A stretch of DNA of 31,952 nt from JALCLA01 sp965653565 (GTDB taxonomy: Bacteria > Pseudomonadota > Gammaproteobacteria > Xanthomonadales > Xanthomonadaceae): assembly GCA_965653565.1 (NCBI GenBank), contig CBFHAI010000054.1, positions 1 to 31,952 on the forward strand. The letters are read 5' to 3'. Shown here in pieces: positions 1-10,058 of the stretch (position 1 is the stretch's first letter; every line of letters starts with the position of its first letter). The notes beneath the pieces were generated by a model. The model was given only the letters and a program-made list of their open reading frames with translations, was not told the origin of the DNA and ran no database searches. The position numbers and the translations under genes were made by a program.

Positions 1-1248
1 GAAGCGATGCTGGTCGAATGCACCGGCTACGACGCGGTGAGCCTGCAGCCGAACTCGGGCGCGCAGGGTGAATATGCGGGGCTGCTCGCGATCCGCGCCT
101 ACCATCGCTCGCGCAACGAAGCGCATCGCGACATCTGCCTGATCCCCGAATCCGCGCACGGCACCAACCCGGCTTCGGCGCAGATGTGCGGCATGACGGT
201 GGTGGTGACCAAGTGCGATGCGAACGGCAACGTCGATGTGGAAGACATCCGTGCCAAGGCCGAAAAGCATTCGTCGCGGCTGGCCGCGTTGATGATCACC
301 TACCCATCGACGCACGGCGTGTTCGAAGAAGACATCGTGCGCATCTGCGACCTCGTGCATGAGCACGGCGGACAGGTTTACACCGACGGCGCCAACCTCA
401 ACGCGCTGGTCGGCGTGGCGAAGCCGGGCAAATGGGGTTCGGATGTTTCGCATCTGAATCTGCACAAGACCTTCTGCATTCCGCACGGCGGCGGCGGCCC
501 CGGCGTCGGTCCGTGCGCGGTGCGTTCGCATCTGGCGCCGTTCCTGCCGCGGACCTTCGGCGGCGAAGGCGAAGTCGGCATGGTGAGTGCGGCGAGCTTC
601 GGTTCGGCGTCGATCCTGCCGATCTCGTGGATGTACATCACGCTGATGGGCACGCAGGGCTTGCGCAAGGCCACGCAGGTGGCGCTGCTCAACGCCAACT
701 ACATCGCCAAGCGCCTCGCACCGCATTACGAAACCTTGTACATGGGCCGTAACGGGCTCGTCGCGCACGAGTGCATCCTCGATCTGCGGCCGATCAAGGA
801 CGCTACCGGCATCGGCGCCGAAGACGTCGCCAAGCGGCTGATCGATTTCGGCTTCCACGCGCCGACCTTGAGCTTCCCGGTGGCCGGCACGCTGATGGTG
901 GAACCGACCGAGAGCGAATCGCAGCACGAACTCGATCGCTTCATCGACGCGATGATCCAGATCCGCGACGAAATCCGCGCGATCGAAGATGGCCGGCTGG
1001 ATCGCGAAGACAACCCGCTCAAGCACGCGCCGCATACGGCGACGATGGTGTCGGCGACGGAGTGGACGCACGCCTACCCGCGCGAACTCGCGGCGTTCCC
1101 GCTGGCCTCGTTGAAACAGCAGAAGTACTGGTCGCCGGTGGCGCGCGTCGACAATGTCTACGGCGACAAGAATGTGTTCTGCAGTTGCGTGCCGATCGGG
1201 GCGTTCGTCGAAGAGCCTGAGGCATTCAGTGAGCCGAATGTGATGTAG
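1..1248 (+). CDS. gcvP: Glycine dehydrogenase (decarboxylating), P-protein, C-terminal part; 5' end outside window
   Basis: This is the PLP-dependent P-protein of the glycine cleavage system, which decarboxylates glycine and passes the aminomethyl group to the lipoyl arm of the H-protein. The frame is open to the left edge, so only the last ~415 residues are present. The PLP-lysine motif SHLNLHKTF is intact, with the lysine codon near nt 466. The glycine-rich GGGGPG follows it. The C-terminus has VAGTLMVEPTESES, then the conserved DNVYGDKNVFCSCVP. The sequence tracks the C-terminal half of the single-chain E. coli type GcvP very closely, so I expect a ~950-residue protein rather than the split GcvPA/GcvPB form. 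The upstream part needed to prove this is outside the window. The gene converges on the methyltransferase-esterase fusion. Confidence 0.96.
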   Translation, partial: EAMLVECTGYDAVSLQPNSGAQGEYAGLLAIRAYHRSRNEAHRDICLIPESAHGTNPASAQMCGMTVVVTKCDANGNVDVEDIRAKAEKHSSRLAALMITYPSTHGVFEEDIVRICDLVHEHGGQVYTDGANLNALVGVAKPGKWGSDVSHLNLHKTFCIPHGGGGPGVGPCAVRSHLAPFLPRTFGGEGEVGMVSAASFGSASILPISWMYITLMGTQGLRKATQVALLNANYIAKRLAPHYETLYMGRNGLVAHECILDLRPIKDATGIGAEDVAKRLIDFGFHAPTLSFPVAGTLMVEPTESESQHELDRFIDAMIQIRDEIRAIEDGRLDREDNPLKHAPHTATMVSATEWTHAYPRELAAFPLASLKQQKYWSPVARVDNVYGDKNVFCSCVPIGAFVEEPEAFSEPNVM

Positions 1249-1317
1249 GGTTTTCCGGCCACCTGGCTCGAAGCTTCGCATAGCGGGTTTTCGTGCCCGG
1301 ACGCCTCACTTCCTCGT

Positions 1318-1339
1318 CATTCCCGCATCGGCGGGAGTG
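1318..1339. repeat. Short palindromic hairpin of the CATTCCCGC type between convergent genes
   Basis: The arms CATTCCCGC and GCGGGAGTG form a 9-bp stem with one G-T wobble around a 4-base ATCG loop. It lies between the ends of gcvP and the fusion gene. It resembles the widespread intergenic element beginning TCGTCATTCCCGC that occurs in many copies in some proteobacterial genomes. There is no T-tract, so it is not a standard intrinsic terminator, though it may protect both 3' ends. Confidence 0.5.
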
Positions 1340-1357
1340 GCGAAAGCGAGAAGCCCC

Positions 1358-3355
1358 CTACACCCCGAACGGATAAGTGTCCGGCACGCCCGGCTTCGCA
1401 TGTTGCGGGCCCAGCGGCGTCACTGCCGTGGTTTCGTCGAACCAGACGTAGGCGTCGAACTGCGGCGACAGCGAGACCTCGGCGTAGTGGCTGAGCAGTT
1501 CGGTCTGCGGGCGGTAGATGACGCCGATGAAACGTTCGAGCAGCGGCGCGCGCAGGCGGGCCCGCAGCGCGTCGTTGCGGCCTTCGCGCAGGTCGAGCAG
1601 GAAGCTGGAGATTTTCGCGTCGTGACAAAGACGTTCGATGCTTCCCGCATGCGACGGGCGCACGCGCATCACCTGCATGTCGTCGTCCCAATCGTGCGCC
1701 GCGGCGACGGTGCCGCTGTGCGTTCCGAAGCCGATCAGCGCCGCCTCGGTGCCGAAGCGTTCGCGGCATAGCTGGCCGATATTGAGTTCGCCGCGGGCCT
1801 GGCCCATGTCGGTGTGGCGGGCGTCGCCGATGTGCGAGTTGTGCGCCCACACGACGGCGCGCGCGTCCGGGCCATGTGCTTCGAGCAGATGTTCGAGGGT
1901 TTCGAACATGTGGGTGTCGCGCAGATTCCAACTTTCGGCGCCGCCGTAATACATGATCCGGTAGTAGCGTTCGGCTGCGGTGATAAGGCGTGCGTTCTGG
2001 GCGGCGTCGAGGAATTCTTCGCCGCCATCGGTGGCGTATTGCAGGCGCCGCTCGAGCAGTTCGCGGCATTGGCGGATGACGGCTTCTTCGCAGCTGCGAT
2101 AGCCGGCGCTCAGCACGGCGCGGCCGTAAGTCGCCGGTGCGTTCTGCCACGGCGTGAGGCAGCCATAGCGATGGCGGGCGACCGCGGCAGCCTGCGGGTC
2201 GACTTCGTCGAGATAGTCGAGCACCGCGGCGATCGAGCCGCCGAGGCTGTACATATCGAGCCCGTAGAAACCGGCCTGCCCGGCCGGAGCTTTGCTCTCG
2301 TTGAATCCATGCATCCATTCGACCAGCTCGGCGACTTCGAGATTGCGCCACATCCAGGTCGGAAAACGCTGGAAAACAGGTTCCGCGTTCGCGCGCGGCG
2401 CGTGATGGCGGACGTAGCGATTGAGCGCGGCGGCATCGGGCCAATCGGCTTCGACGGCGACGATGGTGAAGCCGTGGCGTTCGATGAGGCGGCGCGTGAT
2501 CGCCGCGCGCGCACGATAGAACTCGGCGGTGCCGTGACTGCATTCGCCGAGCAGCACGACGCGGCGGGACGCGAAGCGGTCGAACGCGCCGGCGAAAGTT
2601 TCGCTCGACAGCGCCGGCAACGGTTCGGCCGCCTTCCGGATCAGTTCGCCGAGGTCATGGCCGCGGGCGCTGCCGGGCACGTGATTGCTCGCTGCGCGCG
2701 TACCGTCTTCGGCCCAGCCCTGCGCGCCGATCAGCGGCACGAACATCACACCGCCGAGATCCTCTTCCTCGTAACGATCGGCGGCAATGCGGCGAATCTT
2801 GCGCAGTCGTTGCGAGCGTTCTTCGTCGCCGACCGGAATCACCAACCGGCCGCCGATCGCGAGCTGCTCGCGCAAAGCCTGCGGCGGTGCCGGGGCGCCG
2901 GCAGCGACCAGGATCGCATCGAACGGTGCCGCCGCCGGCCAGCCTTTGCTGCCGTCACCGACATGCAGTTCGATGTTCGTGTAGCCGAGCCGGTCGAACC
3001 TTTCCTGCGCCTCGCGCGCGAGCGACGCGTGGCGCTCGATGGTGTGGACGTGCGCCGCGATGCGGCTCATTACCGCTGCCGCGTAGCCGGAGCCCGCGCC
3101 GACTTCGAGCACCTGGTCGGCCGGCGTCAATTCGGCGGCTTCGAGCATCGCGGCGACGATGTAGGGCTGCGAGATCGTTTGCTGTTCGCCGATCGGCAAT
3201 GGGCTGTCGGTGTAGGCGAATTCTTCGAGTTGCGGCCCGACGAAGAGTTCGCGCGGCACTTCGCGCATCGCAGCGAGCACGCGCGGGTCGCGCACGCCGC
3301 GCGCGGCGATGTGCTTGTCGACCATGCGATCGCGGTCGATTCGATAATCGCGCAT
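1358..3355 (-). CDS. Fusion of protein-L-isoaspartate O-methyltransferase and erythromycin-esterase-like hydrolase
   Basis: Two enzymes are encoded in one 665-residue chain. Residues 1-212 are a complete PCMT domain, which methylates isoaspartyl residues in damaged proteins. It shows TISQPYIVA (59-67) and the SAM-binding loop LEVGAGSGYA (83-92). Residues ~235-655 are an erythromycin-esterase family domain with GECSHGTAEF (270-279), VEADWPD (301-307) and WAHNSHIGDAR (503-513). These supply the Glu/His residues known for Ere active sites. A ~20-residue linker joins the two. The ATG has GGAG about 11 bases upstream. A free-standing Pcm is ~210 residues and a free-standing Ere ~400-450, so both halves look full length. 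Chromosomal Ere relatives are broad and their substrates unknown, so macrolide resistance should not be assumed. The gene follows purA by 82 bases and may share its transcript. Confidence 0.9.
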   Translation of the reverse strand: MRDYRIDRDRMVDKHIAARGVRDPRVLAAMREVPRELFVGPQLEEFAYTDSPLPIGEQQTISQPYIVAAMLEAAELTPADQVLEVGAGSGYAAAVMSRIAAHVHTIERHASLAREAQERFDRLGYTNIELHVGDGSKGWPAAAPFDAILVAAGAPAPPQALREQLAIGGRLVIPVGDEERSQRLRKIRRIAADRYEEEDLGGVMFVPLIGAQGWAEDGTRAASNHVPGSARGHDLGELIRKAAEPLPALSSETFAGAFDRFASRRVVLLGECSHGTAEFYRARAAITRRLIERHGFTIVAVEADWPDAAALNRYVRHHAPRANAEPVFQRFPTWMWRNLEVAELVEWMHGFNESKAPAGQAGFYGLDMYSLGGSIAAVLDYLDEVDPQAAAVARHRYGCLTPWQNAPATYGRAVLSAGYRSCEEAVIRQCRELLERRLQYATDGGEEFLDAAQNARLITAAERYYRIMYYGGAESWNLRDTHMFETLEHLLEAHGPDARAVVWAHNSHIGDARHTDMGQARGELNIGQLCRERFGTEAALIGFGTHSGTVAAAHDWDDDMQVMRVRPSHAGSIERLCHDAKISSFLLDLREGRNDALRARLRAPLLERFIGVIYRPQTELLSHYAEVSLSPQFDAYVWFDETTAVTPLGPQHAKPGVPDTYPFGV

Positions 3356-3437
3356 CGGCGGTCTCCATGCTGGAAAACCGCCTTTACTTTAGCGCTTCGC
3401 TGCGAGGCTTAATCCAACCCCGGCACAACCACCAGCC

Positions 3438-4730
<1,293 letters not shown>

Positions 4731-4813
4731 GACCTGCTGCTCCGTGTTGGTGTCGAGGCTCTGCGCGGGCCGCGGTTCGTCGAAAGACGCGAATCCGGGG
4801 CACAAACGCACGA

Positions 4814-4835
4814 AAAGCCGGGGTGACCCGGCTTT
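4814..4835 (-). terminator. Hairpin between the yjeT-like gene and purA (terminator or purA leader structure)
   Basis: A perfect 9-bp stem (AAAGCCGGG with CCCGGCTTT, 4-base loop) reads on the minus strand into a short T run. It lies about 75 bases past the end of the yjeT-like gene and about 85 bases before purA. The T run is only four bases, so termination may be partial. If purA starts transcription at the GATAAT box just upstream, the hairpin sits at the 5' end of its leader. Confidence 0.5.
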
Positions 4836-4840
4836 GCGAA

Positions 4841-4846
4841 ATTATC
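4841..4846 (-). promoter_or_regulatory. Possible -10 box for purA
   Basis: GATAAT on the minus strand matches TATAAT at five of six positions, but no convincing -35 hexamer lies 16-18 bases upstream. The setting (GC-rich, then ATAATTTCGC) is like the -10 boxes of dedD and tdh in this window. It would give a leader of about 100 bases carrying the 4814-4835 hairpin. Confidence 0.3.
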
Positions 4847-4909
4847 CCCGAAACACGTGGGAATTGCAGGAGTTTGCGGCGCGCGCTGCGGCCGCGATGG
4901 CGGCGCGGT

Positions 4910-5095
4910 TCAGCGCGCGAGCTGCAACAGGATCAATCCGAGGCCGGCCATCACGGCGCCGTAGATGCGCAGGTTTTTGTCCGGCAGGCCCTGCAATTGC
5001 GCCGCCATGTGCTTCCACCAGCCGGGTGCCCCGAACAGCATCAGGCCTTCGATGACGAGCACGAGGCACAACGCCGCCAGCAACTCGCGGCTCAC
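4910..5095 (-). CDS. Small inner-membrane protein, YjeT family (DUF2065)
   Basis: This 61-residue protein has two hydrophobic segments: LLAALCLVLVIEGLMLF near residues 5-21 and YGAVMAGLGLILLQL near residues 45-59. A short amphipathic stretch (APGWWKHMAAQLQGLPDKNLR) joins them. The motif LVIEGLMLFGAPGWW and the length are typical of DUF2065. Its place between hflC and purA is the same as yjeT in E. coli, which supports the call. The start is GTG, seven bases after the hflC stop, and its GGAG ribosome site overlaps the end of hflC, so translation is probably coupled. No function is established for the family. The position suggests a link to the HflKC membrane complex. Confidence 0.9.
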   Translation of the reverse strand: MSRELLAALCLVLVIEGLMLFGAPGWWKHMAAQLQGLPDKNLRIYGAVMAGLGLILLQLAR

Positions 5096-5101
5096 GCGGA
5101 A

Positions 5102-5965
5102 TTACTCCGCGCGGCCGGCGTTTTCGAAGTAGCGGAAGAACTCGGTATCCGGATCGAGCACCAGCACGCCTTCGCCGTCGGCGAAGGCGCGGCGATAGGC
5201 TTCGAGGCTGCGGTGAAACGCGTAGAACTCCGGGTCGGCGCTATAGGCCTGGGCGTAAATCGACGCGGCTTCCGCATCGCCCTCGCCGCGCAGCCGCTGC
5301 GCATCGCGTTCGGCTTCGGCCAGGATCACCTGGCGTTCGCGGTTGGCATTGGCGCGGATCGTCTCGGACACCTCGGTGCCCTGCGAACGCAGTTCGTTCG
5401 CCACCCGCGCGCGTTCGGCGCGCATGCGGTTGTAGACCGACTCGGAGACTTCTTCCGGCAGATCGATGCGCTTGATGCGCACGTCGACGATTTCGATGCC
5501 GAGTGTCTTGGCCGCTTCGTTGGCGTTGTCGACCAGCGTCTTGGTCATCGTGCTGCGCGCGTCCGACACCGTTTCGCGCAGCGTGCGCTGGCTGATCTGG
5601 TTGCGCAGCGCCTCCTGCAGGATCGGGCTCAGGCGCTGCTGCGCGCCGAGTTCATCGCCGAGCGTGGTGGTGTAGTACAGGCGAACGTCGTTGATGCGCC
5701 ACTTGGCGAAGAAGTCGACGTTGACGTCTTTCTTTTCCGACGTGAGGTAGCGCTCGGGCGTGGCATCGAGGGTGAGGATGCGCTGATCGAACAGCCGCAC
5801 GTCCTGCACCATCGGCAGTTTCAGGTGGATGCCGGGGCCGATGTCGCTGCGCTGGATGCGGCCGAGCTGGAACAGCACGCCGACCTGGCCTTCGCTGACG
5901 ACATAAGCCGAGTTGGCGAGCAGCAGCGCGGCGATGAGCGCGATGATGAGCAGCAGATTCTTCAC
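5102..5965 (-). CDS. hflC: HflC, SPFH-family regulator of FtsH protease
   Basis: HflC forms a large periplasmic-facing cage with HflK around the membrane protease FtsH and modulates its attack on membrane substrates. The 287-residue product has one N-terminal signal anchor (residues 4-20). A prohibitin/SPFH domain follows, starting VVSEGQVGVLFQLGRI, then the long helical region rich in Glu/Arg/Ala (NANRERQVILAEAERDAQRL). The C-terminal FAFADGEGVLVLDPDTEFFRYF type ending is characteristic of HflC. The ATG overlaps the hflK stop by ATGA, so the pair is translationally coupled, as expected for partners made in fixed ratio. Confidence 0.96.
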   Translation of the reverse strand: MKNLLLIIALIAALLLANSAYVVSEGQVGVLFQLGRIQRSDIGPGIHLKLPMVQDVRLFDQRILTLDATPERYLTSEKKDVNVDFFAKWRINDVRLYYTTTLGDELGAQQRLSPILQEALRNQISQRTLRETVSDARSTMTKTLVDNANEAAKTLGIEIVDVRIKRIDLPEEVSESVYNRMRAERARVANELRSQGTEVSETIRANANRERQVILAEAERDAQRLRGEGDAEAASIYAQAYSADPEFYAFHRSLEAYRRAFADGEGVLVLDPDTEFFRYFENAGRAE

Positions 5966-7125
5966 GGGTTCTCTCCATCGCGGCCGGCGCGCGGGACATC
6001 GCGCGGATCGCGGTAGGCGTCGCGCGGTGCGACGGTGGTCTGCACCGGCGGCAGGCGTTCGACGAAATCGGTGGCCGCGCGCGCCGGCGTTGCGCCGTTG
6101 CGTTTGTCGAGCGGCAAGTACAGCACGTTGTTGCCGTTGCGATCGGACACCACGACCTTGGTGTTGTCGGCCATCACGTCCTGCATGGTTTCAAGATACA
6201 GACGCTGGCGCGTGACCGACGGCGCCTTCTTGTATTCGCCGGCGAGCAGCGTGAAGCGATCGGCGTCGCCGCGCGCACGCGCGATGGCGGCCGCCTTGTA
6301 GCCTTCGGATTCGGCCTTGATCCGCGCGGCGTCGCCGCGCGCTTCAGGCACCTGCTTGCTGGCGTAGGCTTCGGCTTCGTTCTCGATGCGCTGTTTGTCT
6401 TCGCGCGCGGTGATGGCGTCGTCGAAGGCATCCTTCACCTGCTTGGGCGGGCGCGCGTTCTGCAGGTTGAATTCGCTCACCGTGATGCCGGTTTCGTACT
6501 GCTCGAGCGCCGATTGCAGGCGCTCGCGTGCCTGCGACGCGAGCTGCGCGCGCTCGCTCGAGAGAATGACGTCCATCTCGTTGTTGCCCATCACTTCGCG
6601 CACCGCGCTTTCGGCCGCCTGCTGCAGGGTTTCGGCCGGGTCGCGCGTGCCGAACAGCCATAACTGCGGGTCGGACACCTGGTATTGCACGTTGAAGTCG
6701 ACCAGCACGATGTTTTCGTCCTTGGTCAGCATGCGCACTTCGCGGTCGGAAAGATTGCGCACCTTGGTGGCTTCGACTTTTTCGACACGCTCGGCCGGCC
6801 GCGGCCATTTGAAGTTCAGGCCCGGGCCCATGGTGCGATCGTATTTGCCGAAGCGCAGCACGACGCCGCGCTCGGTTTCGTCGACCAGGGTCCACGAATC
6901 GAACACGAACCACAGCATGAGCAGGCCGGCCAGCAACAGGCCGATCGACGGCGCGCCGCGGCCGCCCTTGCCACGCGCGGTGGGACCGCCGCCGCTGCCG
7001 CCGAAGACGCGGTTCAAGCTGGCCTTGAGGCGATTGAGAAAAGCTTCGACGTCCGGACCCTGGTCGTTGTTGCCGCCGCTGTTCCAGGGATCTTTCTTGC
7101 CGCCGCCGGGTTCGTTCCAGGCCAT
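5962..7125 (-). CDS. hflK: HflK, SPFH-family partner of HflC
   Basis: HflK is the partner of HflC in the FtsH-regulating complex. The 387-residue product starts MAWNEPGGGKKDPWN, the usual Gly/Asn-rich cytoplasmic head of HflK. A transmembrane anchor (about residues 60-77) follows, then the SPFH domain (VDETERGVVLRFGKYDRTMGPGLNFKWPRP). A long helical stretch includes the family signature ENIVLVDFNVQYQVSDP. The C-terminus is polar and ends in a repeatedly charged tail (RDAYRDPRDVPRAGRDG). A GGAG ribosome site lies ~10 bases upstream of the ATG. A gap of 136 bases separates it from hflX, long enough to hold an internal promoter, though none is obvious. Confidence 0.96.
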   Translation of the reverse strand: MAWNEPGGGKKDPWNSGGNNDQGPDVEAFLNRLKASLNRVFGGSGGGPTARGKGGRGAPSIGLLLAGLLMLWFVFDSWTLVDETERGVVLRFGKYDRTMGPGLNFKWPRPAERVEKVEATKVRNLSDREVRMLTKDENIVLVDFNVQYQVSDPQLWLFGTRDPAETLQQAAESAVREVMGNNEMDVILSSERAQLASQARERLQSALEQYETGITVSEFNLQNARPPKQVKDAFDDAITAREDKQRIENEAEAYASKQVPEARGDAARIKAESEGYKAAAIARARGDADRFTLLAGEYKKAPSVTRQRLYLETMQDVMADNTKVVVSDRNGNNVLYLPLDKRNGATPARAATDFVERLPPVQTTVAPRDAYRDPRDVPRAGRDGENP

Positions 7126-7261
7126 TCGTTACTCCGTCGCCGGTCGGTCAAGCCGTGCGACGTGCGCTGCCACGGCCGGAACGGCGTGGCGGGCGACGGA
7201 GCACGGCGGCAACCGGTCGGGGGTCATGGGAAGTGTAAGTCTTCGATTGTAGGAAGCCGCG

Positions 7262-8593
<1,332 letters not shown>

Positions 8594-8601
8594 TTAGTGT
8601 T

Positions 8602-8883
8602 TCAATCCTCTTCGTTGGAATGCGGCGCATCGTCGTGGCCGCCATCGCCACCCGCATGCGTGCCCGGCGGGCCGATGCGGACGTTGCGGGCCGGCACGAC
8701 CGTCGAAATGGCGTGCTTGTACACCATCTGACTCACTGTATTGCGCAGCAGCACCACGAACTGGTCGAAGGATTCGACCGTGCCCTGCAACTTGATGCCG
8801 TTGACCAGGTAGATCGACACCGGCACGCGTTCGCGGCGCAGTGCGTTGAGAAACGGGTCTTGCAAGGACTGGCCCTTCGACAT
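8602..8883 (-). CDS. hfq: RNA-binding protein Hfq
   Basis: Hfq is the hexameric Sm-like chaperone that pairs small RNAs with mRNAs. The 93-residue chain begins MSKGQSLQDPFLNALRRERV, with the proximal-face Gln8, Phe42 and the YKHAIS motif (55-60, His57) all present. The Sm core ends near residue 70. A short disordered tail rich in Gly/His follows and finishes in the acidic SNEED, similar in character to the acidic tip of E. coli Hfq. An upstream in-frame ATG would add 16 residues, but the inner ATG fits the family and has AGGAG placed correctly before it. A gap of 132 bases from miaA could hold a separate promoter; a TTGACC hexamer overlaps the miaA stop. Confidence 0.97.
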   Translation of the reverse strand: MSKGQSLQDPFLNALRRERVPVSIYLVNGIKLQGTVESFDQFVVLLRNTVSQMVYKHAISTVVPARNVRIGPPGTHAGGDGGHDDAPHSNEED

Positions 8884-9015
8884 GGTCTTCTCTCCTGCTG
8901 ATGTGTTGTTATGCAGTGCCAGAGCGGCCACTGGAGCGTCGTCGGCGCTGTCCCAAAGGTGGGGCGCTGGGACGACAAATCAAGGACATGGTACACCGCG
9001 AGTGTGCAGGCCGGG

Positions 9016-9990
9016 TCAAGCCGCGGGCTTGAAGAAATGCCCGATGAAATCGGCGACGGCGCGTTCGATTTCCCCCCGGCGAATATCAGGATCGAACCAG
9101 CGCGCATCAAGTTCGGAGCGCAGCCAGGTCAGCTGGCGTTTGGCGAGTTGGCGCGTGGCGGCGATACCGCGCAGGCGCAGATCATCGAGATCGCCCTGCC
9201 CGTCGAGGTAGTGCCAGACCTGCCGATAACCGACGGCGCGCATCGAAGGCAAGTCGGGATGCAAGCGCGGATCGGACTTGAGCGCGCGGACTTCTTCGAT
9301 GAGTCCGCCGGCAAGCATCGCATCGAAGCGTTGCTCGATACGGCGATGCAGGACGGCGCGATCGTCGGGCGCGATCACGAGCTTCAGGACGCGCCATGGA
9401 AACGGTTTGCGCGCACTGCTCTTTTGCCAGCTTGTGATGGCGCGACCGGTGAGCCGCCACACTTCCAGCGCGCGCTGGATGCGTTGGGCATCGGTGGCGT
9501 GGATGCGAGCCGCCGCTTCCGGATCGATGCGCGCCAAGTCGGCGTGCAGTGCGAGCCAGCCGCGTTCGTTGGCTTCGTTCTCGAGTTGACGGCGGGTTTC
9601 GGGGTCGGCGTCCGGCATGTGGGAAAGGCCGTGCAGCAGCGCGCGGAAGTACAAGCCCGTGCCGCCGACTAGGATTGGGAACCGCCCTTCGTCGGCGATG
9701 GATTGCAGCGCATTCAACGCATCGGCGCGGAAGTCGGCGGCCGAATAGATTTGGTGTGGGTCGCGAATGTCGACCAGCCGATGAGGCGCTTCGAGTTGCG
9801 TCGCCGGGTCGGGCTTGGCACTGCCGATATCGAGACCGCGATAGACAAGCGCCGAATCGACGCTGATCAGCGCACCGTTGAAGCGCTTAGCCCAATCCAC
9901 TGCGAGCGCGGTTTTTCCCGAGGCTGTCGGGCCCATCAAGGCGATCAGCGGCGGACGCCGGTCGCACCGGGAATCGATGGGTTGTGGCAT
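9016..9990 (-). CDS. miaA: tRNA dimethylallyltransferase MiaA
   Basis: MiaA adds a dimethylallyl group to A37 of tRNAs that read UNN codons. The chosen ATG gives 324 residues (family ~310-320), with the P-loop GPTASGKT (20-27) and SVDSALVYRGLDIGSAKP just after. LVGGTGLYFRAL and the C-terminal MRAVGYRQVW and RQLAKRQLTWLR motifs also match. The reading frame continues far upstream, but that part is antisense-like sequence over the cohesin gene. The ribosome site before the ATG is weak. The start lies only 13 bases past the T-tract of the upstream gene's terminator, so its transcript must start inside that terminator region or read through it. Confidence 0.95.
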   Translation of the reverse strand: MPQPIDSRCDRRPPLIALMGPTASGKTALAVDWAKRFNGALISVDSALVYRGLDIGSAKPDPATQLEAPHRLVDIRDPHQIYSAADFRADALNALQSIADEGRFPILVGGTGLYFRALLHGLSHMPDADPETRRQLENEANERGWLALHADLARIDPEAAARIHATDAQRIQRALEVWRLTGRAITSWQKSSARKPFPWRVLKLVIAPDDRAVLHRRIEQRFDAMLAGGLIEEVRALKSDPRLHPDLPSMRAVGYRQVWHYLDGQGDLDDLRLRGIAATRQLAKRQLTWLRSELDARWFDPDIRRGEIERAVADFIGHFFKPAA

Positions 9991-10003
9991 GAGCGGTAGA
10001 TCC

Positions 10004-10034
10004 AAAAAAAGAAGGGGCGCCGAAGCGCCCCTTC
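10004..10034 (-). terminator. Intrinsic terminator of the cohesin/dockerin operon
   Basis: Reading leftward, a perfect 10-bp stem (GAAGGGGCGC with GCGCCCCTTC, loop TTCG) is followed at once by seven Ts. It lies 24 bases after the stop codon of the large cohesin-like gene, the standard arrangement for Rho-independent termination. Confidence 0.93.
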
Positions 10035-10058
10035 TCATTACATCGATGTCAGCAACGA

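Noticed and set aside
2530..2650. Macrolide resistance from the erythromycin-esterase motif
   Set aside because: Family membership alone does not show activity on macrolides; chromosomal members are diverse, and this one is fused to a repair enzyme.
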